The notes under the pieces are model-generated. The model made no database searches. It saw nothing but the letters and a program-made list of their open reading frames with translations, and was not told where the DNA came from. From Chelativorans multitrophicus (GTDB taxonomy: Bacteria; Pseudomonadota; Alphaproteobacteria; Rhizobiales; Rhizobiaceae), in assembly GCF_011317445.1 (NCBI RefSeq), contig NZ_JAAAPL010000005.1, forward strand, positions 96,023 to 160,022: a stretch of 64,000 nucleotides of DNA, written 5' to 3'. Position numbers and translations under genes: made by a program. Each line of letters starts with the position of its first letter. Within the stretch, counting starts at the first letter, position 1. Positions 43,274 to 51,747 of the stretch are shown piece by piece.

Positions 43274-45684
43274 GCCGCATGCTCCCAGCCGCAGAGTTCG
43301 GACAACCAGTTTGCCGGATCGTCACCGAGCCGCGCGCGGAGTGCGGCGCATTGCTCGATCGTCTCCTTCCGCCCTGACATCACGCGCACGAGGTCCGGCA
43401 TGGAGGAGAGATCGAGCCTGGCGATGACCGAGTCGTTGCCGTGCTTGATCAAAAAAGTCCGCCGCTCGGGCGGCGTATTGCGGATGAAGGCGAACTCCTT
43501 GGCGGTCAGGCCGAAGCGGCGGATGTAGCTTTCCTCGTCTGCGCGCGGATTGGGAAAATGCAGATTGGTCGCGGACTGCTCGATCAGCGTGTGCGATTGC
43601 GGTGCCCGTGCGATGTCGGCCGCTGACTGAGTGCCGAACCCGACGATCCCGTTGAGTTTTCGGATCGTCTTCATCTTGTCGACAATGTAATTGGAAAAGA
43701 CCGGGTCCTGCAGAAGCTTCCAGCCTTCGTCCATGAAAATGAGGACCGGCTCGCCGGTGAGCAACTCATCAAGACGGTGGTAGAGATACATCAGCGCTGG
43801 CGTGCGCACGTCCTGATTATCAAGGATGTGCGTCATGTCGAAACCGAAAATCCGGCGGCCCGAGAAAGACAGGACATCCCGCGGCGCGTTGAAGAGCCAA
43901 GCCTTCTCGCGCTCGAACCAGGGACGCAGGCGCGACTGAAGATCGTTCGCGTCAGAACGCACCCTGCCCATCAGGAGCCCGGAGAGGTTGGCTAGGGTGC
44001 GCTGCTCAATCGGTTCCTGACAGATACGACCGATCGCGCGCTCCAGCGTGTCTTCTTCCTCCTGTGAGAACCCGCGGCCATCGGCGGGATCGAGCATGGC
44101 CTTTAACAGCCGATGCAGGAATTCGCGATTGGACGCGGTGTTCTCCATCTGGAGCGGATTGAAGCCGGTCGCTACGCCTGGCTGAAGCACCTCGTAGTCG
44201 CCGCCGACGGCTCGGATGAAAATCTCGGCGCCACGATCCTTGTCGAAGAAGACGGCGCGCGGCTCGGGTGAAATGCGGAAAGCCTGGGCGAGCAGAAAGG
44301 TGAGCGCCACCGTCTTGCCCGAACCAGTCGGGCCAGTCACCAGGAAGTGTCCGATATCGCGCTGATGGAAGTTGAACCAGTATGGCGTCTGCGACGTCGT
44401 CTCAAGGATGGAGATCGGCAGACCCCAATGAACTCCCCTCGCCCGGCCTGTCGCGAAATTATGGAGTGACGAGAACCCGGAAAAGTTGGCGCTCGACAGC
44501 ATGCAGGAGCGCGCGATGTAGGCATGATTGCCGGGAAGCTGCGCCCAGAAAGAGGCCTCCATGTTGAGGTCCTCGCGCAGCCAATTGATGTTCATGTCGG
44601 TGAGACACGAGCCGAGTTCCGCGACGGCTTTATCGAGACCGGCGAGATCGCGCGACAAGCATAGCAGGCTGAAATGGTGATAGCCGAAAACGGCCTCCTG
44701 GTTGAGCAGGCTGTTCAGCGCGAAGTCGATGTCGGTCTCGACGGTGCTGCCGGATTCATCCGAAGCGTGGATCTGGCGCTGCAGGCGGGAGATGCGCTCC
44801 TGGGCGATCGGCTTGTCGGCAAGCGTGAACGACTGGGTACAGATGAACTCGTGATTCATCTGCAGAAGACCATCGAGCATCCCCGGTCCGGAGAAGGGTG
44901 GGTACTCCTTGATGGACAGCATCGCGCCGAAGCGGGTCTCGGCCTCGGTCGGCCCCTGCGCCTGCATCGTCCGCTTCGAGAAATGTAGCCGCGACGTGCC
45001 GACATAGCTGCCGATACCCATCCGCGGCAGTCGCATGTCGCGGGAGACGCCGCAGGTCAGGATCGTGTTAAAAAACGCACACGGCTCCGAATAGGGCTGA
45101 CCGTCGCGATGAACGATCCCGAGCGGCCGCGCGCCGTACTTCTGGAGCTCGCGAGTGATGTTACTGACAATCTCTTCGAGCTCGTTGATGCGCTCGTGCA
45201 GGCGTTGCTGCTGGACCTCGGCGCCGGACGAGCGATCGAGCAGACGCGAAAAGCTCTCGGCTGCTCCCAGTGCCCCACGCATGCCCGAGCGAACGATCGT
45301 GAGATACAGCTCGTTTGTGAACATACGCTTTTCGCGCAGCGACGCCATGTAGCGTGTGTTTAAGAGATCGCAGAACGGGTCCGAAAAGCTCCCTTCGATT
45401 GAAGGTCTGACCTCCTTGCGGATCACCGTCGACCACAGGGCGTACCGGCTCGACCCCAGCGCCCTAATCATGGTGTTCTGCACGGCGGCGCGCATGTTGA
45501 GCTCCGCCTGATCCTCCGTCTGGAAAAACAGCCCGTCCAGCTTGATCACCGACAGGATCGCACCGCTTTCGAGACCGACAACGGTGTCGGCGACCTGGCG
45601 CAAATAGGGAATGTGGGTAGACATCGGACGTTCGCGGCGCTGTTCCCGGCCAAATCCAAGTTCGTCTGCGACGATGTTCAGCAT
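43270..45684 (-). CDS. virB4: VirB4 ATPase
   Basis: The 804-residue product from ATG 45684 (GTG 45690, overlapping the virB3 stop, is possible) has the N-terminal VirB4 domain and an ATPase domain with Walker A GPTGSGKT at 451-458, VLIFMDEGWKLLQDP (Walker B) and GFGTQSA. It powers assembly and transfer and is the largest and best conserved T4SS component. Confidence 0.94.
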   Translation of the reverse strand: MLNIVADELGFGREQRRERPMSTHIPYLRQVADTVVGLESGAILSVIKLDGLFFQTEDQAELNMRAAVQNTMIRALGSSRYALWSTVIRKEVRPSIEGSFSDPFCDLLNTRYMASLREKRMFTNELYLTIVRSGMRGALGAAESFSRLLDRSSGAEVQQQRLHERINELEEIVSNITRELQKYGARPLGIVHRDGQPYSEPCAFFNTILTCGVSRDMRLPRMGIGSYVGTSRLHFSKRTMQAQGPTEAETRFGAMLSIKEYPPFSGPGMLDGLLQMNHEFICTQSFTLADKPIAQERISRLQRQIHASDESGSTVETDIDFALNSLLNQEAVFGYHHFSLLCLSRDLAGLDKAVAELGSCLTDMNINWLREDLNMEASFWAQLPGNHAYIARSCMLSSANFSGFSSLHNFATGRARGVHWGLPISILETTSQTPYWFNFHQRDIGHFLVTGPTGSGKTVALTFLLAQAFRISPEPRAVFFDKDRGAEIFIRAVGGDYEVLQPGVATGFNPLQMENTASNREFLHRLLKAMLDPADGRGFSQEEEDTLERAIGRICQEPIEQRTLANLSGLLMGRVRSDANDLQSRLRPWFEREKAWLFNAPRDVLSFSGRRIFGFDMTHILDNQDVRTPALMYLYHRLDELLTGEPVLIFMDEGWKLLQDPVFSNYIVDKMKTIRKLNGIVGFGTQSAADIARAPQSHTLIEQSATNLHFPNPRADEESYIRRFGLTAKEFAFIRNTPPERRTFLIKHGNDSVIARLDLSSMPDLVRVMSGRKETIEQCAALRARLGDDPANWLSELCGWEHAA

Positions 45685-45686
45685 GG

Positions 45687-45986
45687 TCACGGTCCGTAGG
45701 AGTTGGTGCGCCAGAACAGTCGGTTCCGCGTTCGCGGGGTGCGGCGTCCGACGACCTGGGCAAGGTCGAGGATCCTGATGTCGCGGCTGCAGAAGGCGAA
45801 AAGGGCGAGATAGGTCAGCGGCGCTATCAGCGCCGACCAGAAGCTCCCACTAACCAGGAAGGCGATGAGCGTGACACCGACGATGATGTAGAAGGCATTC
45901 AGCGGAATCCCCCACATCATCGGCGGCCGCGTGAGGCCGATCACCAGCGGCGTGAGATGGGGCTTCTCGTCCGTGACTTCGACCAT
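45687..45986 (-). CDS. virB3: VirB3 inner-membrane protein
   Basis: The 99-residue product has the VirB3 opening (LTPLVIGLTRPPMMWGIPLNAF) and one or two hydrophobic segments (YIIVGVTLIAFLVSG, LIAPLTYLALFAF). It works with VirB4. It sits four bases after virB2 and one base overlaps the virB4 GTG. Confidence 0.92.
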   Translation of the reverse strand: MVEVTDEKPHLTPLVIGLTRPPMMWGIPLNAFYIIVGVTLIAFLVSGSFWSALIAPLTYLALFAFCSRDIRILDLAQVVGRRTPRTRNRLFWRTNSYGP

Positions 45987-45989
45987 CGC

Positions 45990-46325
45990 TCAGTTCCCCA
46001 CGGCCGCAATCATCTCGTCGACGATTGCCGGCGCGCCGAAGACGAGGCCGATGCCGAGCACCACCGCGCCGGCCGTGAACCAGGAGAGGCGTCCGGCGAA
46101 GGCGAGAAAGCCAAGCGCAATCACCGCTATGATTGCGAGCAGTCGCCCGAAGGGACCGGTTATGAAATCCACGATCATCTGCACCGCGGTTTCGAGCGGT
46201 GCGAACGCGCCAGAGGACTGGGCAAAGGCTGGATCAGCCAGCATCGAGCAAAAGAGCACGATTGTCGTGAGCGCGGTCATTCTGCCTGCAGACATCTGGG
46301 CAGAGTGGTGAGAAGGGCTGTTCAT
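45990..46325 (-). CDS. virB2: VirB2 major pilin
   Basis: The 111-residue product has a long signal peptide (cleavage expected after PAFA, about residue 35) and two hydrophobic segments separated by a short loop (LLAIIAVIALGFLAFAG; TAGAVVLGIGLVFGAPAIV). This is the VirB2/TrbC pilin layout. Confidence 0.9.
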   Translation of the reverse strand: MNSPSHHSAQMSAGRMTALTTIVLFCSMLADPAFAQSSGAFAPLETAVQMIVDFITGPFGRLLAIIAVIALGFLAFAGRLSWFTAGAVVLGIGLVFGAPAIVDEMIAAVGN

Positions 46326-46337
46326 GTTGGCCTCCGG

Positions 46338-47231
46338 CTAGAAATGCATGACCCCGCCGACCCACTGGCGGCGTTCGCGTGCGGTAATGACCCCGCTGAC
46401 ATTGGACGGGCGCTGCTGCGCGTCGGCCAAGCCGTCTGGTTGGCGGGCGACAAAACCGCTTCCCTCAAGTTGCATCTGGATGTTGAGGACTTCCGCGACG
46501 TAGCCCACCGTCTCCTTGAAGGGAGGGATGCCGCCGTGCTCGCGTACGCGTACCTCGCCCGCGTTGTAGGCGGCAGCGACCAGGAGCGGATTGCGGAATT
46601 CGTCGGCCAGCTCGCGCAGATACCGCACACCGCCATCGACGTTCTCTGCTGGGTCGCATATGTCCGTTACGCCGAAACGCTCGGCTGTTTCGGGTATAAG
46701 CTGCATGGGTCCGCGTGCGCCCTTAGGAGAGTTTCGCAGCCGATCGAGCCGGCTTTCGGCCGTCGCGATCGCAACAGCAAAGTCAACGTCGACCTTGTGT
46801 CGTTGCGCGGCCTCGACAACGAGGCGCCTGATGTCTTCGGGTGTAGCTGGCGACGGGCCGCATTCAGCTGCGATCCCCACTGCCTCACCAGAAAAAACAC
46901 TATCAAAATGATTATTCTGAGGTTCGCCCGCGAACGCTAGGGCCTTGTCCGGCGTGACAGCCTCGGCCATCCCCTCGCTAGGAACAGCTCGACCGGTGCC
47001 GTCAAGCACGTACTCGCGCTGCGGTCTTGCCCAGCGGGCCTCGGCAACGTTATCGGCAGAGAACGGAGTCGCCCACCGTTTGCCGTTCCTTGCTGGGAGT
47101 GCCTTATGAATTGCCGGCTGCTCCATTGGTTCGGATGAGTGCGATTCGCCTGGTATGATTGCGCATATGCTCGTGAGAAGTGTCACCGCAAACAGCGGTG
47201 CGGCCGATCGTATTGAGCATTGTAGCGCCAT
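46338..47231 (-). CDS. virB1: VirB1 lytic transglycosylase
   Basis: The 297-residue product has an N-terminal signal peptide, a 100-residue variable part, and an SLT domain with catalytic Glu159 (ATAESRLDRLRNSPKGARGPMQLIPETA), AAYNAGEVRVREHGGIPPF and GYVAEVL. It is the first gene of the minus-strand virB operon. The promoter should lie in 47232-47342, shared with the divergent exported-protein operon. Confidence 0.9.
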   Translation of the reverse strand: MALQCSIRSAAPLFAVTLLTSICAIIPGESHSSEPMEQPAIHKALPARNGKRWATPFSADNVAEARWARPQREYVLDGTGRAVPSEGMAEAVTPDKALAFAGEPQNNHFDSVFSGEAVGIAAECGPSPATPEDIRRLVVEAAQRHKVDVDFAVAIATAESRLDRLRNSPKGARGPMQLIPETAERFGVTDICDPAENVDGGVRYLRELADEFRNPLLVAAAYNAGEVRVREHGGIPPFKETVGYVAEVLNIQMQLEGSGFVARQPDGLADAQQRPSNVSGVITARERRQWVGGVMHF

Positions 47232-47342
47232 GGTGTCGCTGCCAGAGTCTTGTAGCGATGCGTGTTCGAATCGTTATGCGAGGAAAGAAACAATGTCAAA
47301 TAGGTTGTGATTTCTTCTTGCAATCCGGATGGAGGCACGCCA

Positions 47343-47981
47343 ATGTCATGTACGATGACAATCTTGAGACGACCGCGAATGAGACGTGCGGCCGGGTGCT
47401 TCTTGGCTATCGGCGTGTGTCTACCGGCCTACGCAGCCGAGCCCGTCGATGAGGCTTATATCCGCTCGCTGGCAGCGCCGGGAAAAACCGTCCTGGTCAT
47501 GGAGTACTATGATGGGCAGGGAAAAATATCGGAACGCAAAGGCTATGCGTCCGCCTCTGGCTTCCGGGCCATATCGGCCACCGACTTTCGTGTGGACGCC
47601 GATCTAACCGTTCACCTCTACGGCATCGAGCCGTGCCAAGGCGAGATGGTCAATCGCAAGGAGGGTTTCGCGGGTTCGTGCGATGATTATGCGCGGCGCG
47701 GGCTCGAGACGCTCCTCCGGTCGCCGAAAGTGATCTACTGCAGGGCCTTCGTCAGCGAGACAGGCGCAAAGGCGCAGGACGCCACTTGCTACGGCTACTA
47801 CAACTATCCGGGCAGCCTCGACACGATCGACATGTTCGAGGAACAGCTTGTCTCGCTGGGCAGCCACCGCATTGCCCGCCGGCCAGATGGAACACCGGCG
47901 CGAACTGACCTCACGGAGGCCGAAGAAATCGGCCGCCGCGGTTTTGGCATGTGGGCCGATCCAAGGATCGCGGGGCAATGA
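47343..47981 (+). CDS. exported SNase-fold-like protein, probably inactive
   Basis: The 212-residue product from ATG 47343 (GGAGG seven bases upstream) has a signal peptide around residues 13-31 (RRAAGCFLAIGVCLPAYA). The mature part follows the staphylococcal-nuclease pattern: VHLYGIEPCQGEM, a cysteine-containing CDDYARRGLETLL, then FEEQLVSLGSHR and EEIGRRGFGMWADPR. The catalytic arginines of SNase are not in place (H replaces R in the VRL block). The stop overlaps the next gene (ATGA). It may be a periplasmic binding relative of the nucleases encoded downstream. Confidence 0.65.
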   Translation: MSCTMTILRRPRMRRAAGCFLAIGVCLPAYAAEPVDEAYIRSLAAPGKTVLVMEYYDGQGKISERKGYASASGFRAISATDFRVDADLTVHLYGIEPCQGEMVNRKEGFAGSCDDYARRGLETLLRSPKVIYCRAFVSETGAKAQDATCYGYYNYPGSLDTIDMFEEQLVSLGSHRIARRPDGTPARTDLTEAEEIGRRGFGMWADPRIAGQ

Positions 47982-48514
47982 AGTCCCCTGCCCTTTTCCT
48001 GGCGCTGGCGTTCAGTTCTACGCCGGCGGCGGCCGCTCCACCCGAAGGTTATTTCTGGCTCAAGCCGGGTGTGACACTCGAAAGCGGCGACAGCTGGAAG
48101 GATGGCGACCAGCACTTCCGCCTCTTTGGCATGCAGGCCTGTCTTCGAGGAACGTTCTATACCGACAAAGCTGGTAACCGTCGCGACTGTGGGGAGGCAT
48201 CGCTTGCCGTCCTCGCAGCTTACATTGCCGACACGAAACCTGAATGTGCGCAGGTTGCACGATCGGCCGAAACTGTCGTCGTCTCTTGCTATGCGACGAT
48301 CGGAGCGGATCGGCTGGATCTCGCCAATCTCATGATCGCTTCGGGTTTTGCGTTCGCCTCGCTCGACGCGCGCGGCCTGCCCTATCACGCTCCCTACGCT
48401 GTGGCAGAGCAGGCCGCGCGGGAGAAGAGAGTCGGTCTCTGGCAGTTTGACGATGTCCAGCACCCGGCCATTCTGCTTGGTCAGGCCGCGGGCCATGAAA
48501 GGATCGAACCATGA
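47978..48514 (+). CDS. exported thermonuclease-family protein
   Basis: The 178-residue product has a signal peptide (LFLALAFSSTPAAA) and SNase-like blocks FRLFGMQACLRG, RRDCGEASLAVLAAYI, then DRLDLANLMIASGFAFA and EQAAREKRVGLWQ. The first arginine of the active site is kept; the acidic residue after it is not evident. It overlaps both neighbours by four bases. It probably acts in the periplasm on nucleic acid or has become a binding protein. Confidence 0.7.
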   Translation: MKSPALFLALAFSSTPAAAAPPEGYFWLKPGVTLESGDSWKDGDQHFRLFGMQACLRGTFYTDKAGNRRDCGEASLAVLAAYIADTKPECAQVARSAETVVVSCYATIGADRLDLANLMIASGFAFASLDARGLPYHAPYAVAEQAAREKRVGLWQFDDVQHPAILLGQAAGHERIEP

Positions 48515-49206
48515 TATCCGTGGCTGTCCGGTCGAGGGTGGTCGCGCTGCTGATGACCGCCCTGCCCTACCCCGCTCATACCGCCGACCTATTACATGGC
48601 CAAGGACCATCGTCGGCCGACGCTCATACTGGTCCCTACACGGCCCCACCCCTGAAAATCTCCGGCCGCACGTCCGTCATTGATGGACGAACCCTTTGGT
48701 TCCCAAACAGCGGCAAGATGGTGCGACTTGCCTCAATCGACACGTGCGAACTGCCGCAGTGGTCCTATGACCCCCGCCGGCATGGCGACAGCTCGATCCC
48801 GAAGCCGGTTCCATGCGGTCCCCTGGCGAAAGCGTGGTTGAAGCGAACGGTTGGCAGCGCTCAGGTGACCTGCGTGGTTCAGACACACGATGCCGATGGC
48901 GCCCTCCTCGGCCGCTGCACAGTCCGCGGGCGTGACCTTGCTCTGGAGATGTTGCGGGTCGGCTGGGCCCTGACGATCCCGCCGGCACCTGCAGAATATA
49001 TCACGTGGCAGAACTACGCCATGTCCGCCCGCCACGGCCTGTGGGCTACCTATGTGCTCGACATGCCGGAATGGCGCGCAAAAGCCGTCGACCGAACACT
49101 GTCACGACAGCCGATTGCAGATTTCAACCTCCTTGCAGAACGCCAAAGCGAAATCTCGCCGCCCTTCGAAGATGCGCGCAGGCGCCCAAATCGAACAGAT
49201 CGATAG
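48511..49206 (+). CDS. exported thermonuclease-family protein with intact active-site pattern
   Basis: The 231-residue product has an N-terminal signal sequence and then the best conserved SNase motif of the three: VRLASIDTCELPQW (arginine and glutamate), CGPLAKAWL, DADGALLGRCTV (second arginine), LALEMLRVGWAL and NYAMSARHGLWA. This fits a Ca-dependent periplasmic nuclease. It is divergent from virB1, so a role at the mating interface is possible, for example removing stray DNA; that is inference. Confidence 0.75.
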   Translation: MISVAVRSRVVALLMTALPYPAHTADLLHGQGPSSADAHTGPYTAPPLKISGRTSVIDGRTLWFPNSGKMVRLASIDTCELPQWSYDPRRHGDSSIPKPVPCGPLAKAWLKRTVGSAQVTCVVQTHDADGALLGRCTVRGRDLALEMLRVGWALTIPPAPAEYITWQNYAMSARHGLWATYVLDMPEWRAKAVDRTLSRQPIADFNLLAERQSEISPPFEDARRRPNRTDR

Positions 49207-49227
49207 GTTGATCGAAGGAAACGTCGG

Positions 49228-49713
49228 ATGAACGTGGCCAAGCTCGCGTCGATTGCGACAGTCGTGTTTACGGGCGCGTGGGCATCGCTCGCCGATCATA
49301 CTGAGGCAAGCGAGTGGGGATGCGAAGTGCTCTTATGCGCCTCTTCGTCAGACCCGTCCTGGCGGGGTGTGCCAGCGTGCCATCCTCCTATGCATCGACT
49401 TATATCGGCAATGGATCGGCCGGGTTTTTCGTGGCCAACCTGTCCTGAGGCAGGCACGGGTAGACCCGGGTATGAACGCTACGACGAGTGTCCCGAAGGC
49501 TGGAGTGTCGGCTATAGGAATCAGGATCGCGGCGGCGGAGAGCCCAACCTCTGCGTGCAGGTCCGCAATACCTGTCCCGCCGGCTTTCGCAGTCGCGAGG
49601 ACTGCCAGCAGATCGTCAGCATGCCTCGCCCTGTCCGCGAGAATCCGTATTATGTCGATATCAGGCACGACGACGGCAATGCTACGCGTCATTGGTTCAG
49701 CTTGAGTTGGTAG
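49228..49713 (+). CDS. exported cysteine-rich protein of unknown function
   Basis: The 161-residue product has a signal peptide (residues 1-20) and eight or more cysteines in a mature part typical of small proteins found next to rhizobial virB clusters (WGCEVLLCASSSDPSWRGVPACHPPM, then FSWPTCPEAGTG, YDECPEGW). It probably folds with disulphides in the periplasm. It ends the four-gene exported-protein operon, 21 bp after the third gene. No biochemical function is known to me. Confidence 0.7.
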   Translation: MNVAKLASIATVVFTGAWASLADHTEASEWGCEVLLCASSSDPSWRGVPACHPPMHRLISAMDRPGFSWPTCPEAGTGRPGYERYDECPEGWSVGYRNQDRGGGEPNLCVQVRNTCPAGFRSREDCQQIVSMPRPVRENPYYVDIRHDDGNATRHWFSLSW

Positions 49714-49826
49714 ACGATGTTTCGTGGCCATGATCGGTTGGGGAATGTGCACCAGGTGGAAGCGCATCGTTCTCCAGCCGATGGTGACCGCGCGCCTGAG
49801 TCGCTGACGTCAACTTCTGCCGCAGG

Positions 49827-50198
49827 CTACCGCGACGGGTGAACTGAAACGTCCGACCTTCGGCACACGGTGGCAGCCAACTCCGCCTTGAAAGGACGCA
49901 ATGTCCGGATTGCTGCCTCTATCTCGCGGGTTGAGGGGTCTATTGACTTGGCTGCGAGGAGCGCGGTCAAGTAAAGTAACTTCTTCTGGGCATCTTCGGC
50001 AGTGATGGGACCGACTGTGATGAGTTTTCTTAAAACTCGCGCTTCGTATAGACCGACCAGTCTATTTGCAGAAGAAAATACGATCCACGAAAGAATGGTT
50101 GAGTTGTTCTGAATGAAAAACTTTATAGATCGCGTCTTTCGATGAACAGAGATGATGCTCTCTACTGTTCGGCCACGAGGGCGGGTCTGAAATCGCAT
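49827..50198 (-). CDS. hypothetical protein (123 aa)
   Basis: The minus-strand frame from ATG 50198 encodes a helical protein with the stretch RLVGLYEARVLRKLI and EDAQKKLLYLTALLAAKS. Base composition is lower in GC than its neighbours, and the product has a natural amino-acid mix, which supports coding on this strand. There is no clear ribosome site. It may be a recent acquisition. Confidence 0.38.
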   Translation of the reverse strand: MRFQTRPRGRTVESIISVHRKTRSIKFFIQNNSTILSWIVFSSANRLVGLYEARVLRKLITVGPITAEDAQKKLLYLTALLAAKSIDPSTREIEAAIRTLRPFKAELAATVCRRSDVSVHPSR

Positions 50199-50200
50199 CC

Positions 50201-50343
50201 GGACCTCTCAGACAAATGACGTCACAGCGCGTGCGAGCGGTGCTCTCTGAAGAGGTTCAAGTCCTGTCAGCAATAGCCAATTATTGAAAGGGGCGTCGGA
50301 CTCCCGTTTTTTGGAAAGGGGGATGCCACCATCCCCTTTTTTT
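50201..50343 (+). ncRNA. candidate small RNA ending in a strong terminator
   Basis: No gene fits here on the plus strand. GGACCTCT at 50201-50208 can pair with AGAGGTTC at 50251-50258 (one G-U), a CAATA/TATTG hairpin follows at 50271-50286, and a GGGGAT/ATCCCC stem with seven T closes the unit. A T-arm-like GGTTCAAGTCC is inside. No promoter is clear. Structure is seen; transcription is inferred. Confidence 0.3.
50319..50343 (+). terminator. rho-independent terminator
   Basis: Stem GGGGAT (50319-50324) and ATCCCC (50331-50336), loop GCCACC, then seven T. It insulates the signalling operon that starts at 50413 from upstream transcription. Confidence 0.8.
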
Positions 50344-50412
50344 GCAGTGCAAAATGAGGTCATATATTCGTCGTTGGGCGGCGGGTGACTCGATTGATCG
50401 GGAGACCGACCC

Positions 50413-51039
50413 GTGCACCGAGCCCTCGTTGTCGAAGACCAAGACCTGATGCGTTTGGCCCTGATGGCCGAACTTCGTACCTGCCTGCGGGATTGCTACG
50501 TGGCGGGCGCGCAAGCCCTTCCAGTCGCGTGTCAGCTTCTCGAAGAGGACCAGTTCGATCTTGTGATCACTGATCCCGGTTTGCCAGGTTTCGATCCAAC
50601 TTCTCCGGAGGATCGTCTTCACGTCGTCGAAACAATAGTCGGAGCAGCGCCCAACTCCGCGCACATAGTCGTCACGGGATCGGATGACGAGGATGAGGCA
50701 AGGGCCTGTCGATTGCTCGGCGTCCAAGGCTATGTCTGCAAGACCGGTCTATCACAGGGAGAGCTTCCCCTTGTACTCGAGCAGATCGACAGGGGCGAGT
50801 TCTCACTCCGGCTGTCCAAGCCACACACGCCAAATCCGGATCTCCGCTTTCCTACCCTCACTCCCCGTGAACACGAGATCATAGCCATGATGATGCGCCG
50901 CGAGCCGGGCACGAAGCGCCGAGAGGTATTTGATGAGATGGCAAACCAGCTCGGAATAAACGCCGCAAGCTCTGAAAAATACTACAAGCAAGCCCGCGCC
51001 AAGCTCCTGAAGCTCGGTCGACTCCCAAAGGGACTGTGA
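50413..51039 (+). CDS. response regulator with C-terminal DNA-binding domain
   Basis: The 208-residue product from GTG 50413 has a receiver domain with acidic residues at VVEDQD (8-11), phosphoacceptor Asp54 (VITDPGLPG), Thr88 (VTGSDDE) and Lys110 (VCKTG). The output domain (LTPREHEIIAMMM, then REVFDEMANQLGINAASSEKYYKQARAKLLKLG) is NarL/FixJ-like but has about ten extra residues between the first helix and the HTH. It is the first gene of a four-gene operon ending in a histidine kinase. Its targets are unknown; the adjacent repABC and the transfer genes are obvious candidates. Confidence 0.8.
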   Translation: MHRALVVEDQDLMRLALMAELRTCLRDCYVAGAQALPVACQLLEEDQFDLVITDPGLPGFDPTSPEDRLHVVETIVGAAPNSAHIVVTGSDDEDEARACRLLGVQGYVCKTGLSQGELPLVLEQIDRGEFSLRLSKPHTPNPDLRFPTLTPREHEIIAMMMRREPGTKRREVFDEMANQLGINAASSEKYYKQARAKLLKLGRLPKGL

Positions 51040-51042
51040 CGG

Positions 51043-51747
51043 ATGGGTGAGCTTAACGTCCACGGGGTGCGCGTACCGATCAGCTATGGAGAGGTCTCCG
51101 AGGAAATCTGGTCTGCCCTGAAGACCGGGCGCTACGAGGCGAACGAGGCACGCCGCATTCCGCGCGCCATCCGGCCGGGCGATCGCGTTCTGGAGCTTGG
51201 TGCTGGATTGGGTGTCATCACGTCGATCATTGCGGCAATCGACGATGTTCGCGTTTGGAGTTTTGAGGCAGATCCGCAAACGGTCCAACTCGCTAAACGC
51301 GTGATCGACTTGAACTGCAACGGCAATGTCGACCTTTCTAACGGGATTCTTGCTGCCGGCCCACCTAGGAAGATTTCCTTTTATCAGCGGGCGGACTTCT
51401 GGATGTCGTCGGGATTCGTCGAACAAGGACCCTACGAACGAGTGATTGAGATTACCTCGCGGAACGTCGACGCCTTTATAGGGAAACACGGTATCAATGT
51501 CCTTGTCATGGACGTTGAAGGAGCAGAGCTCGAACTGCTGCAGAACGCAGAGCTTCCGGGAATAGAACGCGTCTTTCTCGAACTGCACGATCATCTCTAT
51601 GGCCTGGCAGGCGTGCAGGCAATCACAACGGCCATGGCGCGCCGGGGCCTGATCTACGATCCACGGGGATCAAGCGGACCTTGTGTCCTGTACTCGGTCG
51701 ACGATGGCGAAAGGGAATTTGACGCGGAGATAGCCCATGCGACCTAA
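51043..51747 (+). CDS. FkbM-type SAM-dependent methyltransferase
   Basis: The 234-residue product starts three bases after the response-regulator stop. The SAM site is VLELGAGLG (residues 49-57), followed by VWSFEADPQTVQLAKR and LVMDVEGAELELL (FkbM-type motif), then RVFLELHDHLYG. FkbM enzymes usually methylate hydroxyl groups of sugars or small molecules. It overlaps the next gene by 11 bp, so it belongs to the signalling operon. The substrate is not predictable; a signal molecule or an envelope sugar are options. Confidence 0.78.
   Translation: MGELNVHGVRVPISYGEVSEEIWSALKTGRYEANEARRIPRAIRPGDRVLELGAGLGVITSIIAAIDDVRVWSFEADPQTVQLAKRVIDLNCNGNVDLSNGILAAGPPRKISFYQRADFWMSSGFVEQGPYERVIEITSRNVDAFIGKHGINVLVMDVEGAELELLQNAELPGIERVFLELHDHLYGLAGVQAITTAMARRGLIYDPRGSSGPCVLYSVDDGEREFDAEIAHAT

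Noticed and set aside
50251..50280. tRNA-like 3' end (GGTTCAAGTCC followed by a GCCA end)
   Set aside because: The T-stem has a G-G mismatch, no matching acceptor 5' strand or anticodon arm lies upstream, and the final CCA is out of register. It is mentioned only as part of a possible small RNA.
50281..50727. Minus-strand frame opposite the response regulator start
   Set aside because: It covers the terminator hairpin and the regulator on the other strand, whose receiver residues are clear.
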